From Cryobacterium levicorallinum (GTDB lineage: Bacteria > Actinomycetota > Actinomycetes > Actinomycetales > Microbacteriaceae): a DNA stretch of 64,000 nt. The notes below the pieces were generated by a model. It saw only the letters and a list, made by a program, of their open reading frames with translations, did no database searches and was not told the origin of the DNA. Below are positions 45,486 to 54,317 of the stretch, piece after piece. The stretch's first letter is position 1; each line of letters begins with the position of its first letter. The position numbers and the translations under genes are program-made. The stretch covers positions 124,001 to 188,000 of the forward strand of contig NZ_SOFE01000011.1 in assembly GCF_004402405.1 (NCBI RefSeq), in the 5' to 3' direction.

Positions 45486-47024
45486 ATGACCGACGCACCG
45501 AGGGCCCAAACACCTCACCCCGACCAAATCACCCGATTCTTCGACTGGATTCGCGGAAGTGGACTCAACCGTGACGGCGACCGCTGGATCGCCGGCGTCT
45601 GCGGTGGCATCGCCGCCCGCACCGGGCTCGACCCACTGATTGTGCGCGGCATCGCCGTCGTGATCGCCATCCTCGGCGGCCCCGTCGTTTTCGCCTACGC
45701 AGTGGGCTGGGCGCTCATGCCGCGCGGCGCCGGCCGCATCTACGCCGAAGAGGCCCTCCGCGGCCGCTTCCAGCCCGCCATGATCGCCATCGGAGCGCTG
45801 CTCCTGGTCACGGTCGTGCCGCTGTTCCGCGGCTTGTGGTGGAACGGCCCGACCGGATTCTGGGCCGTCCCCGACTGGCTCAACGGCATCTTCTCCTTCG
45901 GCTGGGGCCTGGCCGTTCTGACCGGCATCGTCTGGCTGATCGTGTATCTGGTGCGCCGCGCCAGGAAACCCGGCAGTACTGGCCCCGGGTTCGGCCCGTT
46001 CGCTCCCCCGGCCGGCCCGTTCGGCCCGGGCAGTGTCTACGATCCGAAACCGCCGTCCGGCACCGGCTACAGCGCGCAAACGGATGCCCCGGCCCCGCCG
46101 CCGACAGCGACCAGCACGTCCACCGAAACCGACCAGAGCAGCGCCCCGAGCACCGCAACGGCAACCGCCCCGACCGTCGCCTTCGCGGCCACGCCGACTT
46201 CGACCCAGAACCCGTTCGTCACCGGCGCAGCCCCGGTCGGTGCAACCTATCCGCCGGCCAACCCGTACGCATCGGACTCGGCCCGAAACATCCGCTCGCA
46301 GCAGAATCGGGACTGGCAGGAACAGAACCGCGCCCGCCAGGCTGCACACCGTGCCCGGGTGCGTGCCCGCCGTCCCGGCGCCGGCTACAGCGCCATCGTG
46401 CTGGGCCTGGCCCTGGCCACGGGCGCGGTTGCCGCCGGTGTGTACTCGACCGGCGTCTGGTCGCAGGATGCAATTTTGCTCGGCGTTGCCTTCACCCTCG
46501 GAGTGCTCGCGCTCGGCATCGTGACCGCCGGAATCCGCGGTCGCACCGACGGCGCCATGGGCGGGTTCGCCTTTCTGGCCGCGGCCACCTTGGTCGTGCT
46601 CGGCGTGTTTCCGCAGGGCACCCAATTCGCCGCCATCAGCGACACCGTCTGGCCGCTCATCGCCAATGACGCCGCCGTTGACCCGTCGACGAGCTACGTC
46701 ATGGTTGCAGGGGAGTCCACGCTCGACCTGAGTGATTTCGACAACCCGGGGCTCGACGACGAGGATCGCATCTTCGACGTTTGGCTCGTGGCCGGCGTCA
46801 CCAATATTCAACTCCCCACGGATGCCCCGGTGCGCGTCGAAACGCACGCACTGGTCGGCGGCGTGGAGTACTCGGGTCGGGCGGTGAACGCGGAGAACGG
46901 CGAGCGCACCGGAGTATTCGCCTCCGATCAGCGCACCTTCAACGCGAGCAGCCGCAGCGACGGCCCGCTGCTGCGCATCTGGACCATCGCCGGCGTCGTC
47001 ACGCTCGATTCCTCCAACAACTAG
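45486..47024 (+). CDS. PspC-domain membrane protein, LiaF-like C-terminus
   Basis: 512 residues. PspC domain near residues 30-95 (RWIAGVCGGIAARTGLDPLIVRG), then a membrane region, a low-complexity cytoplasmic stretch rich in Pro, Ala and Thr (about 190-275), further helices from about 310 to 400, and a C-terminal domain with DLSDF and VWLVAGVTNIQLPTDAPVRV that resembles LiaF/toast-rack domains. Divergent from the PspC kinase gene by 128 bases and probably part of the same envelope-stress circuit. Confidence 0.8.
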   Translation: MTDAPRAQTPHPDQITRFFDWIRGSGLNRDGDRWIAGVCGGIAARTGLDPLIVRGIAVVIAILGGPVVFAYAVGWALMPRGAGRIYAEEALRGRFQPAMIAIGALLLVTVVPLFRGLWWNGPTGFWAVPDWLNGIFSFGWGLAVLTGIVWLIVYLVRRARKPGSTGPGFGPFAPPAGPFGPGSVYDPKPPSGTGYSAQTDAPAPPPTATSTSTETDQSSAPSTATATAPTVAFAATPTSTQNPFVTGAAPVGATYPPANPYASDSARNIRSQQNRDWQEQNRARQAAHRARVRARRPGAGYSAIVLGLALATGAVAAGVYSTGVWSQDAILLGVAFTLGVLALGIVTAGIRGRTDGAMGGFAFLAAATLVVLGVFPQGTQFAAISDTVWPLIANDAAVDPSTSYVMVAGESTLDLSDFDNPGLDDEDRIFDVWLVAGVTNIQLPTDAPVRVETHALVGGVEYSGRAVNAENGERTGVFASDQRTFNASSRSDGPLLRIWTIAGVVTLDSSNN

Positions 47025-47033
47025 GACCTCACA

Positions 47034-47447
47034 ATGACCACTCCACTTTCTCCCGCGAACTCCGGATCCGACCACTCTGACGCACCGACCGAGGTCTTCG
47101 CCGCAAATTCGCCGGCAGCCGACGCGCCCGCCACCGAAGCAAACCCGACCGCGCCGATCGCCGCCGCGGCCAGCCCCGCACCGGAGTCCGACCCGACGCC
47201 GAGCTTCTTCAGCCCGAACCAGGCCGCGCCGGCTGGCGAGGAGACACCATCCGCTCCCCGCTTGCGCCCCCGCTTCGGCACGATCCTCTGGGGCATTCTG
47301 CTGCTGGCGTTCGCGACTTACATGGTCGTGTTCACCCTGCTTCCGGTGCCGCCGGATCCCACGCTGTGGCTCCTCGGCGGCGTGATCGCGGTCGGGCTGG
47401 GCCTCGTCGTGGCCGGCATCGCGGCCGCAGCGCGTCGCGCCGACTGA
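47034..47447 (+). CDS. Small membrane protein with Pro/Ala-rich N-terminus
   Basis: 137 residues. The first 75 are polar, Ala/Pro/Thr-rich (low complexity), followed by two membrane helices (TILWGILLLAFATYMVVFTL and LWLLGGVIAVGLGLVVAGIA). Nine bases after the PspC-protein stop, so probably co-transcribed. No function can be given. Confidence 0.75.
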   Translation: MTTPLSPANSGSDHSDAPTEVFAANSPAADAPATEANPTAPIAAAASPAPESDPTPSFFSPNQAAPAGEETPSAPRLRPRFGTILWGILLLAFATYMVVFTLLPVPPDPTLWLLGGVIAVGLGLVVAGIAAAARRAD

Positions 47448-47498
47448 CCGGCCGCGTAAGGCGCCCTCACCTCACCGAGCCGTGAGTTCACGTCACCC

Positions 47499-47550
47499 AG
47501 CCGTGAGTTTGAGCCCGTTTTTCGCGCAGAATGGGCTCAAACGCACGGCT
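47499..47550. terminator. Hairpin terminator with competing arms between convergent genes
   Basis: Arms AGCCGTGAGTTTGAGCCC (47499-47516) and GGGCTCAAACGCACGGCT (47533-47550), 17 of 18 paired, loop containing TTTTT. A second copy of the left arm core, GAGCCGTGAGTT, lies at 47477-47488, and the CCGAGCCGTG there could pair instead with CACGGCTCGG. It closes the 142-base gap between the small membrane protein and murB. Confidence 0.75.
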
Positions 47551-47589
47551 CGGTGGAAGAAGGGGCGGCCGCCCCTGGTCGACTCGAAG

Positions 47590-48753
47590 CTAGAGCGTCA
47601 GGCCGACCAGAACCGGTTCAGGCTGCAGATTCACGCCGAATTCGGCCTGCACCCGGCCGAGCACGTAGCGGGCCAGTTGGGCCACCTCTTCGGCGGTCGC
47701 GCCGCCCGTGTTCGTCAAGGCGAGGGTGTGTTTGCTCGACACGGCCGCCTTCGACCCGGGCAGCCGGAACCCGCGGGAAACGCCGGACTGCTCGATCAGC
47801 CAGGCAGCACTGAGCTTGACCAGGCGTACCGGTTCCGCGCCGGGAATCGGCCCGACACCCATATATTCCTCAATGGGAATAACTCGATCCGGCAGCTCCG
47901 TCGTCATCGGCCACTGGGGCGCCGATGCGGGCAGGGAACGCGCAATCGCCTCGGTCACGATCGGGTTAGTGAAAAAGGATCCGGCGCTGTACGTGTCGGG
48001 GTCGCTCGGGTCGAGCACCATACCTTTGCCGGCCCGCAGGGCCAGCACCGTGTCGCGCACGGTCTGCAGCGGCACGCGATCGCCGAGCTGCACCCCGAGC
48101 GCACCGGCGAGTTGGGCATATTTCAGCGGCTGACCGAGCGTACTGCCCAAAACGGATGCCTCGGCGGCGGTATCGTGCAACTCCAGTTCGATCGCCAGGA
48201 CGACTCCGCGCAAGCCCTGTTTGAGCACCGAGGTGCGGTAGCCGAGGCCGAGCTCGGCCCGTTCGAGGCGTTCGACCTCGCCGCTTTCATAGGAGAGAAA
48301 GTCAATCGCGACGAGGCTGTCCGAGATTTCCTGCCCGTAGGCACCGATGTTCTGCACCGGCGCGGCACCACACGATCCGGGAATGCCGGAGAGCGCCTCA
48401 ATACCGGCCCAGCCGTGCTGGACGGCATAGGCGACCAGCTCGTCCCAGGGCTCGCCGGCCTGCACGCGCAGCCGCACGCGGTCTGCGGGACCGGCGCCAG
48501 TGGCATCCGCTTCGCTGGAATCATCGAGCACCTGGATGCCACGGGTCACCACGTGAATGACGATGCCGTCGAAGCCGTCGTCGGCGACGACGGTGTTGGA
48601 TCCGCCACCGAGCAGCAGCCAGTTTTCGTCCATGCCCCAAACAACGAGGGTTTCGTTGATGAGGTCCTGCTCGGTGACCGGTGCCACCCGTGCTGCGGGC
48701 GGGCCGCCGACACGAAATGTGGTGAGCGTGCTCAGGGCAACGGGTTCAATCAT
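47590..48753 (-). CDS. murB: UDP-N-acetylmuramate dehydrogenase
   Basis: Peptidoglycan precursor enzyme of 387 residues that reduces UDP-GlcNAc-enolpyruvate to UDP-MurNAc with NADPH and FAD. FAD-binding motifs LLLGGGSNTVVADDGFDG and EALSGIPGSCGAAPVQN, the AYGQE block, the active-site Ser in YSAGSFFTNPIV, and the C-terminal domain with GFRLPGSKAAVSSKHTLAL. Type I MurB. It follows two MaoC-type dehydratase genes on the same strand by 5 bases. Confidence 0.96.
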   Translation of the reverse strand: MIEPVALSTLTTFRVGGPPAARVAPVTEQDLINETLVVWGMDENWLLLGGGSNTVVADDGFDGIVIHVVTRGIQVLDDSSEADATGAGPADRVRLRVQAGEPWDELVAYAVQHGWAGIEALSGIPGSCGAAPVQNIGAYGQEISDSLVAIDFLSYESGEVERLERAELGLGYRTSVLKQGLRGVVLAIELELHDTAAEASVLGSTLGQPLKYAQLAGALGVQLGDRVPLQTVRDTVLALRAGKGMVLDPSDPDTYSAGSFFTNPIVTEAIARSLPASAPQWPMTTELPDRVIPIEEYMGVGPIPGAEPVRLVKLSAAWLIEQSGVSRGFRLPGSKAAVSSKHTLALTNTGGATAEEVAQLARYVLGRVQAEFGVNLQPEPVLVGLTL

Positions 48754-48757
48754 GGGT

Positions 48758-49195
48758 TCAGGCCAGGTTGACGCGCGCCTGCGCCTTGCCGAGAACGGTC
48801 GCGCCGTTAAAGGTCACGGTCAGGTCGATACGGGCCACACTCGCCTCGACATCGAGCGCGCCGACCTTGGCGACCACCATCACGACGGCGCCGACGGTGG
48901 CGTCAACGAAGACCGGACGGGTGAATCGCACCTGATAATCGACGACGCGGGCCGGGTCGCCAGCCCAGTCGACGACGGGCTGCACGGCCAGACCCATGGT
49001 GAGCATGCCGTGGGCGAGCACGCCCGCCAGACCCACCGATTGCGCCACATCGTCGCGGTAATGAATGGGGTTGAAATCGCCGGATGCCCCGGCGTAATGC
49101 ACGAGTGAATCGCGCGTCAGCGAGAAACTCGCCTCGGCGACGACGCTGCCGACCTCGAGGTCGGCCACTGACCTGATAGATGAGGCGGGGATCAT
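48758..49195 (-). CDS. MaoC-type dehydratase (HadB-like)
   Basis: 145 residues, hot-dog fold. Motif YAGASGDFNPIHYRDDVAQ contains the catalytic Asp/His pair of R-specific enoyl-CoA hydratases and FAS-type dehydratases. The ATG overlaps the stop of the neighbouring MaoC-like gene upstream, so the two polypeptides probably form a HadAB-type heterodimer that dehydrates 3-hydroxyacyl intermediates. Followed 4 bases later by murB, a pairing that recurs in Microbacteriaceae. Confidence 0.9.
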   Translation of the reverse strand: MIPASSIRSVADLEVGSVVAEASFSLTRDSLVHYAGASGDFNPIHYRDDVAQSVGLAGVLAHGMLTMGLAVQPVVDWAGDPARVVDYQVRFTRPVFVDATVGAVVMVVAKVGALDVEASVARIDLTVTFNGATVLGKAQARVNLA

Positions 49196-49638
49196 TCGTC
49201 TCCCCTGACGACGAGGGTGGAGGTGGCGGTCACAACGTGGTCGCCGGTCGCATCGACGATGGTGGACTCGGCCGTCACCATCGAATGACCGCCCAGCGAC
49301 TTGATGCTCGTGACCGCGAGGGTCGCCGTGAGCTCATCGCCGGCCACGATCGGTCGGGTGTAGCTGAAGCGCTGATCGCCGTGCACGACCCGGGTGAAGT
49401 CGATGCCGCCATCCGGTTCGGCCAAAAGCTGGGCCAGGGTGGCCTCCTGCAGGACCACAGCGAACGTGGGCGGGGCGACGACGTCGGCGTGGCCGGCCGC
49501 GCGGGCCGCTTCGGGATCGTGGTTGATCGGGTTGGTCGCGAACACGGCGCGGGAGAATTCGCGCACCTTTTCGCGGCCGACAAGATACGGTGCGACCGGC
49601 GGAAAGACCCGCCCCTGCAACTCTGGGTTCACTGACAC
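49192..49638 (-). CDS. MaoC-like dehydratase partner (HadA-like)
   Basis: 148 residues. N-terminal hot-dog domain with YLVGREKVREFSRAVFA, NPINHDPEAARAAGHADVVA and GGIDFTRVVHGDQRFSY; it lacks the catalytic DxxxxH hydratase motif, as expected for the non-catalytic HadA-like subunit. ATGA overlap with the HadB-like gene. Likely forms a heterodimer with it. A short divergent gap separates it from a GNAT gene. Confidence 0.88.
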   Translation of the reverse strand: MSVNPELQGRVFPPVAPYLVGREKVREFSRAVFATNPINHDPEAARAAGHADVVAPPTFAVVLQEATLAQLLAEPDGGIDFTRVVHGDQRFSYTRPIVAGDELTATLAVTSIKSLGGHSMVTAESTIVDATGDHVVTATSTLVVRGDE

Positions 49639-49709
49639 CCGTTGAGTCTACTAAGTACACTCCCGCGGCCGGTCACGAGCACGCCTCGCCAGGGCGCACA
49701 CTTATAACC

Positions 49710-50171
49710 GTGAAATGCGTATCCGTGCGCCTCGGTGATCCCGAGGTTGCCCCCCTTCTGCTTGACCTGCACCGTGAATATGAAACCCGATACGGCACGG
49801 GCGATTCCGTGCACGACGTCGACGGCACCGAGTTTGATCCCCCCTTCGGCGGCTTCCTTGTGCTGGTCGACGGCGACACGACCGTCGCCGGCGGCGGCCT
49901 GCACCGGTTCAACGCCACGACCGCCGAGGTCAAGCGCATGTGGACCAACCCCTCCTTTCGCCGCCAGGGCCACGCGAAAACAATTCTGCGCGAACTCGCG
50001 ATCCTGGCGCGCGGTCTCGGCTATGAGCGGATGCGCCTGGAAACCGGCTACGCCCAGCCCGAAGCGCTCGCCCTCTACCGCAGCCTCGGCTTCACCGAGA
50101 TCGGCAACTACGGCATCTACGAGCACGCTTCCGGCTTCGAGCTCGACCTTTGCCCCGAACCGGCGTCGTAG
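49710..50171 (+). CDS. GNAT family N-acetyltransferase
   Basis: 153 residues from the GTG start chosen. The acetyl-CoA motif A appears as VKRMWTNPSFRRQGHAKTIL (Q/RxxGxG/A type), with LETGYAQPEALALYRSLGF typical of motif B. Probably acetylates an amine substrate; which one is unknown. The start is uncertain: TATAAC lies 49703-49708 and a second GTG at 49725 would also fit. The frame is open further upstream into the divergent dehydratase gene, so that part is discounted. Confidence 0.85.
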   Translation: MKCVSVRLGDPEVAPLLLDLHREYETRYGTGDSVHDVDGTEFDPPFGGFLVLVDGDTTVAGGGLHRFNATTAEVKRMWTNPSFRRQGHAKTILRELAILARGLGYERMRLETGYAQPEALALYRSLGFTEIGNYGIYEHASGFELDLCPEPAS

Positions 50172-50334
50172 CGCACAACGCCGCGAGCCGACAGAAGTCC
50201 GCCCGCGGAATCCTGTGCTTGTCGACGAGGACCGCCCACCACCGACGCCGGTTCCGCACGATTCGCCGGTAGATCGCCGTCAGGGAGCGGTTTCGATGGC
50301 TCAGGGCGCGCCGGGGAGGTAGCGTTAGAGGGCT

Positions 50335-50955
50335 ATGCAAAACAAATTGACTCCGCACCCCGACCTTCCGATCGACAGTCCGACCGAGGAACGCATTCGC
50401 GCCGCCGTCGCGCATTACGGCGAGAGCGTCGTCATCGACAACTCCGTGGCCCTGCTGCGCGCCAAGAACGCCGGAAAAGACTTTCTGCTCTACGCCGGCG
50501 GGCGCCACGCCCTCGGCATCCTTGAAGGTGCTCCGGCCCTGTACTGGCCCGAGCTGTGGGGCGCCCGCGCTCTGCTGCACGTCTGGGGCGAGCAGGCGGC
50601 GCCGTACATCGTCGTCGGACTCAACAACCAGGCCTGGCGGGTGCGCGAAATGTGCGCCAAAGTCGTGCTGCTGCGCGGACTGCAGGTCGTGCCCAAGCTC
50701 GTGCGTCTCACGACCGACGAGCACCCCCGCGTGCGCGCCGCCGCCCTGCACGCCCTCGCCGACCAGGGCACCACCGCCAACATTGCCACGATCGAGGTGC
50801 GCCTGCGCGACCCCGACAAGGAGGTGCGCCGCGCGGCCCAGCAGGCCCGCGACGCGATTCGCACCCGGCTGAAGTTCACTGATCCGGTTCCTGAGACGAG
50901 CACCGAAACGAGCGCGCCTGAGACGAGCGCGCCTGAAACAAGCACCGAGGCGTAA
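50335..50955 (+). CDS. HEAT-repeat protein
   Basis: 206 residues. Repeated helical pairs of the HEAT type at about 65-165 (WGARALLHVWGEQAAPYIV, RVREMCAKVVLLRGLQVVP, HPRVRAAALHALADQG, DPDKEVRRAAQQARDAI). The C-terminal 20 residues are Thr/Ser/Glu/Pro repeats (TSTETSAPETSAPETS). HEAT proteins act as scaffolds; the partner is unknown. It reads in the same direction as the GNAT gene 163 bases upstream. Confidence 0.8.
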   Translation: MQNKLTPHPDLPIDSPTEERIRAAVAHYGESVVIDNSVALLRAKNAGKDFLLYAGGRHALGILEGAPALYWPELWGARALLHVWGEQAAPYIVVGLNNQAWRVREMCAKVVLLRGLQVVPKLVRLTTDEHPRVRAAALHALADQGTTANIATIEVRLRDPDKEVRRAAQQARDAIRTRLKFTDPVPETSTETSAPETSAPETSTEA

Positions 50956-51008
50956 GCGCGGCTCGGCGCCCGACGAGCAGCCCGTCGCAGCATCCGCTCT
51001 GCCGGAGG

Positions 51009-51905
51009 TCACGGGCGTCGGAGCAGGGCGCCCTCCTGCCGGCAGGTCGCCGCGGCGGTGAGCATGGCGTCGGTCAGCAGCGCCTGCCAGCCGGCGGCAT
51101 CCTGTGGCACACCGCTGTGAACGATGGTGCAAACGGATGCCGCGAGCGTCGCGTCCCCGGCACCCATCGTGTCGACGATCGGGCCGTCAAGCTCAGCGAT
51201 CGGCACACTGACCAGCTCATGTTGGCCGACGCCCACCGACGCGCCGAGGCGCCCGGCCGTCGCGAGCACGGTACCCGCCCCGGCGTCAACCAGGCGGGTC
51301 CGCAGCTCCTTGAGGCTGCTGTCGTAGAGCAGGTCGGCGTCTTCGTCGCCCACCTTCACGAGCAGGCTGCGAGCAGCGAGTGCCTCGAAGTTGCGTACAA
51401 ACCGCGGCCCGTCGCGCAGCATGCCGGCGCGGGGATTGGGGTCGATCACGAGGCGCTGCTCCGGGTCGCTCACACAGGCCGCGAACGCCTCGGTCTGATC
51501 GGTATCGTCGAACGGAAAACAGCTCACGACGACCAGTTCGGCGGCGTCGAGCGCGGCCCGCTCGGCAGCCCTGAACTCGATGCGGCGCGCTTTCGCGGCG
51601 TCGTTGAAGAAGTAACGAGGTTCGCCGTCGGTGCGGTCCGAAACCGCCCGGGACGATCCGAGCGGGCCAGGTGTTGCGATCAGTTGCACCCCATGCTGTT
51701 CCAAAAACGCCCGGATCACGGCGCCATCGGCATCCTCACCGACCATCGCGATCAGAGTCGTGGGCACGCCGAGCACGGCCAGCCCGACCGCCACATTGAG
51801 CGCGGCGCCCCCGGCAAACTCGCGGCTCGCCTCCGAATCACGCAGCACGTCGATCAGCGCGTCGCCAACGACGACGACACGGGTGGGAGCGTTCAGTCCA
51901 GGCAC
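51009..51905 (-). CDS. PfkB family carbohydrate kinase
   Basis: 298 residues from the GTG start, chosen because it begins VPGLNAPTRVVVVGDALID; an upstream TTG start would add a 24-residue Arg-rich stretch. The ribokinase fold is clear: FAGGAALNVAVGLAVLG (substrate site) and DTMGAGDATLAASV with catalytic Asp. The fructokinase group is closest, so a fructose-like sugar is probable; the substrate is inferred. It is alone on its strand. Confidence 0.86.
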   Translation of the reverse strand: MPGLNAPTRVVVVGDALIDVLRDSEASREFAGGAALNVAVGLAVLGVPTTLIAMVGEDADGAVIRAFLEQHGVQLIATPGPLGSSRAVSDRTDGEPRYFFNDAAKARRIEFRAAERAALDAAELVVVSCFPFDDTDQTEAFAACVSDPEQRLVIDPNPRAGMLRDGPRFVRNFEALAARSLLVKVGDEDADLLYDSSLKELRTRLVDAGAGTVLATAGRLGASVGVGQHELVSVPIAELDGPIVDTMGAGDATLAASVCTIVHSGVPQDAAGWQALLTDAMLTAAATCRQEGALLRRP

Positions 51906-52144
51906 GAGGTCCAATCTTGTCGCACGCCGCAGACGGCGAGCGCGCAGGGAGGTGGTCGCACCGATTGTCAGGGGCAATCCACCGTGATTTTGCGTGCCTT
52001 GACTCTATAGTAAAAGTTCTGCCCTGATTGATTGAGTGGCGGCCGAGGCAGGTCCGGGCCGCTCACACCGCTAACCCCCTGGAAAGTTACACCCATGATT
52101 CTCACAACGGATGCCGCGACGACAGTAACCGAAGCGAGCGCGGC

Positions 52145-52447
52145 ATGAGCGGTGCCGTGATCGCCCTCTACGCCGAGTTCACAGCCCTGCCCGGTCATGA
52201 AGCGGAAGTCGCTCATTTGCTGCGCGAGCTCACCGCGCACGTGCGCCGGGAAGCCGGTTGCGTCCGCTTCGACCCGCACCAGCTGGAAACCAATCCGGCG
52301 GCGTTCTTCGTCTATGAGGAATACCGCGACCTCGCCGCGTTCCACGCCCACCGCGCCGCCGCCTATGGCGCCGAGTTCAACCGCGCGCTCGGACCGATCA
52401 TCGAGGGCGACGGCTCGACCCTGACCTTTCTGGCCCCACTGGTCTGA
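52145..52447 (+). CDS. Antibiotic biosynthesis monooxygenase (ABM) domain protein
   Basis: 100 residues, dimeric ferredoxin-like fold. Motifs ALYAEFTALPGHEAEVAHLL, HVRREAGCVRFDPHQLE, FFVYEEYRDLAAFHAHRAA and GPIIEGDGSTLTFL are those of the ABM/YgiN family of small monooxygenases and related quinone-handling proteins. It stands alone between a kinase gene and a small membrane-protein gene. The specific reaction is not known. Confidence 0.88.
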   Translation: MSGAVIALYAEFTALPGHEAEVAHLLRELTAHVRREAGCVRFDPHQLETNPAAFFVYEEYRDLAAFHAHRAAAYGAEFNRALGPIIEGDGSTLTFLAPLV

Positions 52448-52471
52448 ATCCCAGCCGGGCGTCACACAAAA

Positions 52472-52510
52472 ACAGCCGACAGAAGGAGTCAGTATCCTGC
52501 TGCCGGCTGT
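52472..52510. terminator. Bidirectional terminator
   Basis: Imperfect inverted repeat with arms ACAGCCGACAG.AGGA / TCCT.CTGCCGGCTGT. On the minus strand it ends in a T-run (TTTTTG). It lies between the ABM gene (plus) and the small membrane protein (minus). Confidence 0.75.
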
Positions 52511-52525
52511 CGTCCATCCTGCTGG

Positions 52526-52690
52526 TCAGGCACCCTTGCGCCCCGACATCGACCGCATCAGGAACATGATCACCGCCAGGATCGCGAGCACGATACCGAC
52601 CCAGAGGAGAAACTGCAGAGACTGCACCAAGCCACCGGTAATGAGCAGCACGACCGCAACGATGGCCACAATAATTAGAAGCGGATTCAT
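52526..52690 (-). CDS. Small hydrophobic membrane protein
   Basis: 54 residues with two membrane segments (PLLIIVAIVAVVLLITGGLV and FLLWVGIVLAILAVIMFL) and a basic end RSMSGRKGA. A good ribosome site GGGAAAGG lies before the ATG; the longer in-frame reading upstream has no support. Uncharacterised; of the small Lmo0937-like membrane protein type. Confidence 0.72.
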   Translation of the reverse strand: MNPLLIIVAIVAVVLLITGGLVQSLQFLLWVGIVLAILAVIMFLMRSMSGRKGA

Positions 52691-52758
52691 GATCCGACCT
52701 TTCCCTTCATGCGCGGGTAATTCCCGATTGCCCCGATCGTACCCCCGAATGAGGCTCA

Positions 52759-52788
52759 GACGCGGATACCGCACGCGGCATCCGCGTC
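52759..52788. terminator. Hairpin after the Liv operon
   Basis: Near-perfect arms GACGCGGATaCCGC / GCGGcATCCGCGTC with one mismatch, 44 bases after the livF stop on the minus strand. No T-run. Confidence 0.55.
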
Positions 52789-52831
52789 CTTGCCGCATTG
52801 GCTCGTCGTGCTCAGATCGAGCCCACCGTCA

Positions 52832-53542
52832 CTACGCGCCGAGGTACGCGTCGATGATGCGGGGATCGTTAAGCAGGTCGGCGGCCTGACCCTCGACCGT
52901 GGTGACTCCGCTTTCGATGACATAGGCGCGGTCGGTGACCCGCAGCGCGGCGCGCGCGTTCTGCTCGACCAGGAGCACGGTCGTGCCCTGGGCGCGAATC
53001 TCCTTGATGACGTCCATCACCTGGTTGACGATCAGCGGCGCGAGACCCATTGAGGGCTCGTCCAGCATGAGCATCTTCGGGCCGGCAATGAGCCCGCGAC
53101 CGATGGCAAGCATCTGCTGCTCTCCGCCGGAGAGCGTGCCACCCTGCTGCGTTCTGCGTTCGAACAGCAGCGGGAGCAGCTCGAACACGTGCTCAATCCG
53201 CGCGGCGACGAGGCTCCGGTCCTTGACCAGGTAGCCGCCCAGCTGCAGGTTCTCCAGCACCGAGAGTGTGCTGAAGATGCGCCGCCCTTCGGGCACGTGG
53301 ATGAGCCCGGCAGACACGACATCCCAGGGATTGGCCCGGCTGATGTCGCTGCCGTTGAAGGTCAGGTGCCCCGAGCTGGCTTTCACCAGAGCCGACGCGG
53401 TCGAGAGCGTCGTCGTTTTGCCGGCGCCGTTGTTGCCAAGCAGGGCCACGATCTCGCCCTCGTCAACGTGCAGACTCAGCCCGCGCAACGCCTGTACCTT
53501 GCCGTAATAGACCTCGACGTTGTCGAATTCAAGCATTGCCAT
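52832..53542 (-). CDS. livF: Branched-chain amino acid-type ABC transporter ATP-binding protein LivF
   Basis: 236 residues. Walker A LLGNNGAGKT at 34-43, signature TLSGGEQQMLAIGRGL, Walker B LMLDEPSMGLAP, switch LLVEQNA. These are the LivF hallmarks. It overlaps the livG gene by 14 bases. Energy-coupling subunit of the HAAT importer LivFGMHJ. Confidence 0.95.
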   Translation of the reverse strand: MAMLEFDNVEVYYGKVQALRGLSLHVDEGEIVALLGNNGAGKTTTLSTASALVKASSGHLTFNGSDISRANPWDVVSAGLIHVPEGRRIFSTLSVLENLQLGGYLVKDRSLVAARIEHVFELLPLLFERRTQQGGTLSGGEQQMLAIGRGLIAGPKMLMLDEPSMGLAPLIVNQVMDVIKEIRAQGTTVLLVEQNARAALRVTDRAYVIESGVTTVEGQAADLLNDPRIIDAYLGA

Positions 53543-54317
53543 CGATCTGCACCTCCTCGTCCTTGCCGAGGTAGGCCTCGATCACGGCGGGGTTCGCTTT
53601 GACCTCGGCCGGTGTTCCCTCGGCGATCTCGCGCCCAAAGTTCATCACCACGATGCGTTCCGACAGCTCCATGACCAGTCCCATGTCGTGCTCGATCAGC
53701 ACGATCGAGGTACCGAGATCGCGGATGCGGCGGCACAGTTCGAGCAGCTTCTGCTTCTCCGTGTAGTTGAGGCCGGCGGCCGGCTCGTCGAGCAGTAGCA
53801 GCTTGGATTTTCGGGCCAGGGCCCGGGAAATCTCGACCTGTTTCTGTTGCCCATAGGAGAGGTTGCCGATCGGCACCCCGCGCGGGCCCTCGAAGTTCAC
53901 GAAGTCGAGCCAGTAGTGCGCTTCTTCCGTGTAGGCGGCCTCGCTGCGTTTGAACCGGGGAGTGTGGAAAATAGCATCCGCCCAGCTCTGGCCTCTGTTC
54001 AGGTGCATGCCGGCGCGCACATTGTCGAGTACGGTCAGGTCGTTGAACAGGCGCAGGTTCTGGAACGTGCGCGCGACACCGACCGCGGCGATGTCGGCCG
54101 GTCGTTTTCCGGTGATGTCGGTGCCGTCCATCACGACGGAACCGCCGGTCGGCTTGTAGAAGCCGGTGATGCAGTTGAACGCGCTGGTCTTGCCGGCCCC
54201 GTTCGGACCGATCACCGCGATGATCTCCTTCTCGTGCACGTCGAAGGTGAGGCCGTCGACGGCCTTGACGCCGCCGAAGGCGATCTGCAGGTCGTTGACC
54301 CCGAGTACGACGCTCAT
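53529..54317 (-). CDS. livG: Branched-chain amino acid-type ABC transporter ATP-binding protein LivG
   Basis: 262 residues. Walker A VIGPNGAGKT at 35-44, signature NLSYGQQKQVEISRAL, Walker B LLLDEPAAGLN, switch LIEHDMGLVM, and a C-terminal EAYLGKDEE as in LivG. The start overlaps livM by ATGA. Second ATPase of the importer. Confidence 0.95.
   Translation of the reverse strand: MSVVLGVNDLQIAFGGVKAVDGLTFDVHEKEIIAVIGPNGAGKTSAFNCITGFYKPTGGSVVMDGTDITGKRPADIAAVGVARTFQNLRLFNDLTVLDNVRAGMHLNRGQSWADAIFHTPRFKRSEAAYTEEAHYWLDFVNFEGPRGVPIGNLSYGQQKQVEISRALARKSKLLLLDEPAAGLNYTEKQKLLELCRRIRDLGTSIVLIEHDMGLVMELSERIVVMNFGREIAEGTPAEVKANPAVIEAYLGKDEEVQIDGNA

Noticed and set aside
45441-47075. A 544-residue minus-strand open frame
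   Set aside because: Antisense to the PspC/LiaF-like gene, with Gly/Arg/Asp-rich sequence and no ribosome site; a shadow.
47482-48771. A 429-residue plus-strand open frame
   Set aside because: Antisense to murB and starts in the terminator; low-complexity composition.
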